64,000 nt of DNA from Blastococcus litoris (GTDB taxonomy: Bacteria; Actinomycetota; Actinomycetes; Mycobacteriales; Geodermatophilaceae): the NCBI RefSeq assembly GCF_003075095.1, contig NZ_QCZF01000010.1:62001-126000 (forward strand), read 5' to 3'. Below the pieces are notes generated by a model. It searched no databases. It saw only the letters and a program-made list of their open reading frames with translations, and was not told the DNA's origin. This document shows positions 60,983-64,000 of this stretch, one piece after another; the first letter of the stretch is position 1; each line of letters begins with the position of its first letter. Made by a program: the position numbers and the translations under genes.

Positions 60983-62530
60983 GTGTCGAGCACGGACAAC
61001 CCCGGGAACGGGGCGCAGCAGGACTCTCCGCCGATTGCGGAGAACCCGGAGACGACCCCCGCGCCGGTGGGAGGCGGGGTCCCGGCCGAGGCCGAGGCCC
61101 CCGAGGCGACCTCGCAGGCGGTGACCCCGGAGGCCGGGACGCCCGAGGCGCCGGCCCCCGCCGACGCTGCGGTCGCCGATCCGACCGCCGACGCGCCCGT
61201 CCCCGCGCCGCCCAGGCCGCGGCCCATGGCGCCCCGTCCGGTGCCGCGCCCCATGCCGCCGTCCTCCCCCGCCCCTGCCGCCGCGACGGAACCGGCCGTC
61301 GAGGTGCCCGCCGTTCCCGCTAGCGATCCGGCCCAGTGGGGTCGCGTCGACGAGGAGGGCACCGTCTACGTGCGCACCGCCGACGGCGAGCGCGCCGTCG
61401 GGTCGTGGCAGGCCGGCGAGCCCGCTGCCGGGCTGGCCCACTACGGCCGCCGGTACGACGACCTCGCCACCGAGGTGGCGCTGCTCGAGGCCCGGCTGAA
61501 GGCGCACACCGGCAACCCGACCGAGATCCGGAGCAAGGCGCAGGGTCTGGCCGAGACGATCCCGACCGCCGCAGCCGTGGGCGACCTCGACGGCCTGGCC
61601 GCCCGGGCGCGCGCCATGGTCGAGACCGCCGACTCCGCCGCCGCCGAGTTCCGCGCGGAGAAGGCCGCCGCGCGCGCCGGGCAGGTGGCCCGCAAGGAAG
61701 CCCTGGCCGCCGAGGCGGAGCAGATCGCCGCCGAGTCGACGTCGTGGAAGGCGGCCGGCGACCGGCTGAAGGCCATCGTCGAGGAGTGGAAGACGATCCG
61801 CGGGATCGACCGCAAGACCGACGACGCGCTCTGGAGCCGGTTCGCGGCCGCCCGCGACGCCTTCGGTCGCCGCCGCGGCGCCCACTTCGCGTCGCTGGAC
61901 GCCCAGCGCGGGGAGGCCCGCGCCGCGAAGCAGGAGCTCATCAAGGAGGCGCAGAAGCTCGCCACCTCCACCGAGTGGGGTCCCACCAGCGCGGCGATGC
62001 GCTCGCTGATGGACCGCTGGAAGGCCGTGCCCCGGACCGGCCGCGACGGCGACGACGACCTGTGGAAGGAGTTCCGCGCGGCGCAGGACGTCTTCTTCGC
62101 CGCCCGGGCGGAGTCGGACAAGAAGCGCAACAGCGAGGAGGTGGCCAACCAGCAGCAGAAGGAGGAGCTCCTCGCGCAGGCGGAGAAGCTCGACCCCTCC
62201 ACCGACCTCAAGGGCGCGCAGAACGCGCTGCGCAAGATCCAGGAGCGCTACGACGCCATCGGCCACGTCCCGCGCGGGGTGATGCGCCAGCTCGAGGACC
62301 GCATGCAGGCGGTGGAGCAGAAGGTGCGCGGCGCGGCCGACTCCACCCGCATCCGCACGGCTCCTGAGAACCCGATGGTCGCCTCGATGCGGGCCGCCGT
62401 CACCAAGGCCGAGGAGCAGATGGCCAAGGCCGAGGCCGCCGGCGACGAACGCCGGATCGCGGAGGCCCGGGCCAACCTGGCGACCCGCCGCGAGTGGCTG
62501 GCCGAGGCGGAGAAGAGCGCCCGCCGCTAG
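60983..62530 (+). CDS. DUF349-domain protein (Rv2731-like position)
   Basis: The 515-residue protein has a Pro/Ala-rich disordered N-terminus (about 1-105), then repeated helical DUF349 units marked by W-K motifs ([40 protein letters not shown]). A charged coiled coil forms the C-terminus. Its role is unknown, although DUF349 proteins are widely conserved. GTG 60983 leaves room for a promoter from the divergent gene; ATG 60959 would add MRRGTLPD. Confidence 0.9.
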   Translation: MSSTDNPGNGAQQDSPPIAENPETTPAPVGGGVPAEAEAPEATSQAVTPEAGTPEAPAPADAAVADPTADAPVPAPPRPRPMAPRPVPRPMPPSSPAPAAATEPAVEVPAVPASDPAQWGRVDEEGTVYVRTADGERAVGSWQAGEPAAGLAHYGRRYDDLATEVALLEARLKAHTGNPTEIRSKAQGLAETIPTAAAVGDLDGLAARARAMVETADSAAAEFRAEKAAARAGQVARKEALAAEAEQIAAESTSWKAAGDRLKAIVEEWKTIRGIDRKTDDALWSRFAAARDAFGRRRGAHFASLDAQRGEARAAKQELIKEAQKLATSTEWGPTSAAMRSLMDRWKAVPRTGRDGDDDLWKEFRAAQDVFFAARAESDKKRNSEEVANQQQKEELLAQAEKLDPSTDLKGAQNALRKIQERYDAIGHVPRGVMRQLEDRMQAVEQKVRGAADSTRIRTAPENPMVASMRAAVTKAEEQMAKAEAAGDERRIAEARANLATRREWLAEAEKSARR

Positions 62531-63981
62531 CAGCTCGCGACGGGCGCCAGGGGGGCGGGCACGCCCATCCTCGGCATGCCGAGGGCGACGCCGGGCGTCG
62601 TCGGCCGGGCGCCCGCCTCGCTCGCGTCCCCGGCCCGCGTCCGGCGGTGCGACAGCAGCACGCCATCGGCGATCAGGTGGTGCGGGGCGGCGTCGGTCAC
62701 CACGGTCTGCACGACGTCCCCCGCCCGGACGCCGTCAGCCGCCGTGAAGTGCACGAGCCGTCCGTCGCGCGCCCGTCCGGAGAGCCGGCCGCGGGCGGCG
62801 TCCTTGCTGCCCTCCCCCGCGGCGACCAGCAGCTCGACGCGGCGGCCGATCTGCGCCCGGTTCTCCGCCCAGCTGATCTCGTCCTGCAGGGCGGTCAGCC
62901 GCAGGTAGCGCTCCTGCACGACCTCCTTGGGCAGCTGATCGTCCATCTCGGCGGCCGGCGTCCCCGGGCGCTTCGAGTACTGGAAGGTGAAGGCGCTGGC
63001 GAAGCGGGCCTGCCGCACGACCTCCAAGGTCTGCTCGAAGTCCGCCTCGGTCTCGCCGGGGAAGCCCACGATGATGTCGGTGGTGATCGCCGCGTCGGGC
63101 ATGGCGGCGCGGACGCGGTCGATGATCCCGAGGTAGCGCTCCTGCCGGTAGCCGCGGCGCATGCGGCGCAGCACGTCGTCCGACCCGCTCTGCAGCGGCA
63201 TGTGCAGCTGGTGGCAGACCGACGGCGTCTCCGCCATGGCCTCGATGACGTCGTCGGTGAACTCGCGGGGGTGCGGGCTGGTGAAGCGGATCCGCTCCAG
63301 GCCGTCGATGCGGCCGGCGGCCCGCAGCAGGTCGGCGAAGGCGCCGCGGTCGCGGAACTCGACGCCGTAGGCGTTCACGTTCTGGCCGAGCAGCGTCACC
63401 TCGAGCACGCCCTGGTCGACCAGCGCCTGCACCTCGGCGAGGATCTCGCCGGGCCGGCGGTCCTTCTCCTTGCCGCGCAGCGCCGGGACGATGCAGAACG
63501 TGCAGGTGTTGTTGCAGCCGACGCTGATCGACACCCAGCCCGAATGGGCCGAGTCCCGCTTGGCCGGCAGCGTCGACGGGAAGACCTCGAGCGCCTCGGC
63601 GATCTCGACCTGCGCCTCGGCGTTGTGCCGGGCGCGCTCGAGCAGCGCCGGCAGGGATCCCACGTTGTGGGTGCCGAAGACGACGTCGACCCACGGGGCG
63701 CGCCGCACGATCTCGCCGCGGTCCTTCTGCGCGAGGCACCCGCCCACGGCGATCTGCATACCGGGGTTGGCGTCCTTGGCCGGCCGCAGGTGTCCGAGGT
63801 TCCCGTACAGCCGGTTGTCCGCGTTCTCGCGCACCGCGCAGGTGTTGAGGACGACGACGTCGGCGTCGGCACCCTCGGGGGCGGCGGTGTACCCGGCCTG
63901 CTCGAGGAGGCCGGAGAGGCGCTCGGAGTCGTGGACGTTCATCTGGCACCCGTAGGTGCGCACCCGGTAGGTGCGCGCCAC
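62527..63981 (-). CDS. miaB: tRNA-2-methylthio-N6-dimethylallyladenosine synthase
   Basis: The 484-residue radical-SAM methylthiotransferase has the N-terminal cluster cysteines (TYGCQMN, NTCAVRE, GGCLAQ), the radical-SAM motif [10 protein letters not shown] and a C-terminal TRAM domain ([22 protein letters not shown]). It methylthiolates i6A37 made by MiaA. The GTG at 63981 follows GAGG by 5 nt, so the gene is complete. The last 50 residues are a Pro/Ala tail. The stop shares CTAG with the DUF349 gene. Confidence 0.97.
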   Translation of the reverse strand: MARTYRVRTYGCQMNVHDSERLSGLLEQAGYTAAPEGADADVVVLNTCAVRENADNRLYGNLGHLRPAKDANPGMQIAVGGCLAQKDRGEIVRRAPWVDVVFGTHNVGSLPALLERARHNAEAQVEIAEALEVFPSTLPAKRDSAHSGWVSISVGCNNTCTFCIVPALRGKEKDRRPGEILAEVQALVDQGVLEVTLLGQNVNAYGVEFRDRGAFADLLRAAGRIDGLERIRFTSPHPREFTDDVIEAMAETPSVCHQLHMPLQSGSDDVLRRMRRGYRQERYLGIIDRVRAAMPDAAITTDIIVGFPGETEADFEQTLEVVRQARFASAFTFQYSKRPGTPAAEMDDQLPKEVVQERYLRLTALQDEISWAENRAQIGRRVELLVAAGEGSKDAARGRLSGRARDGRLVHFTAADGVRAGDVVQTVVTDAAPHHLIADGVLLSHRRTRAGDASEAGARPTTPGVALGMPRMGVPAPLAPVASC

Positions 63982-64000
63982 GGGGACCTCGGCTGCGCTG

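Overview
The window is chromosomal DNA from a very high-GC actinobacterium. Codon third positions are almost always G or C, GTG starts are common, and cotranscribed genes often overlap by ATGA or GTGA. The right third keeps an order known from Mycobacterium tuberculosis: nrdJ, nrdR, a LysM SOS protein, lexA, a secreted propeller-like protein, hflX, dapF, miaA, an Rv2728c-like gene, a DUF349 gene and miaB. The overall gene content fits the Geodermatophilaceae (Blastococcus, Modestobacter, Geodermatophilus); that family assignment is inference. No rRNA, tRNA, CRISPR array, IS element or prophage was found, and all genes look intact except one cut by the left edge.

Layout. 1-8.7 kb: a truncated alpha/beta hydrolase, type II NADH dehydrogenase, a YbdK-type glutamate-cysteine ligase-like enzyme, an amylosucrase, an HtrA-like protease, a diguanylate cyclase and an FAD oxidoreductase. 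8.7-13.3 kb: a complete BmpA-type ABC importer (lipoprotein, dual ATPase, two permeases) whose four genes overlap by ATGA. 13.4-15.0 kb: a WYL regulator divergent from a DinB-family protein. 15.0-21.9 kb: a form I aerobic CO dehydrogenase operon (coxM-coxS-coxL, XdhC with a YHS tail, MoxR ATPase, VWA protein) divergent from a LysR regulator. 22.9-28.5 kb: rifampin ADP-ribosyltransferase, proteins of unknown function, a striking 57-bp hairpin and a SARP/STAND/TPR regulator. 28.5-30.9 kb: an arsenic/cadmium cassette (CadI, ArsR, ACR3, ArsC) with a perfect palindromic operator. 30.9-40.2 kb: accessory genes including acyltransferase, esterase, aldo/keto reductase, class C beta-lactamase-like hydrolase and HhH-GPD glycosylase. 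40.4-45.5 kb: a two-gene lipid operon, PlsB followed by one 973-residue protein that fuses a HAD phosphatase, a PlsC acyltransferase and a WS/DGAT acyltransferase. 45.6-47.8 kb: MsrA and a soluble GAF-GAF chemoreceptor-like protein. 48.2-64 kb: nucleotide, SOS and tRNA-modification housekeeping.

Functional links. CO dehydrogenase electrons enter respiration; NDH-2 lies in the same window, though no direct link is shown. The PlsB/fusion pair could carry glycerol-3-phosphate through lysophosphatidate and phosphatidate to triacylglycerol. NrdR is predicted to repress its own nrdR-nrdJ operon through two box-like sites around the promoter. LexA is predicted to control itself and the divergent LysM division inhibitor through three SOS boxes.

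The strongest leads are the trifunctional lipid enzyme, the CO dehydrogenase operon with an XdhC-YHS fusion and no CoxG in sight, the 57-bp hairpin, and a set of long perfect-stem, T-tract-free hairpins at gene ends.
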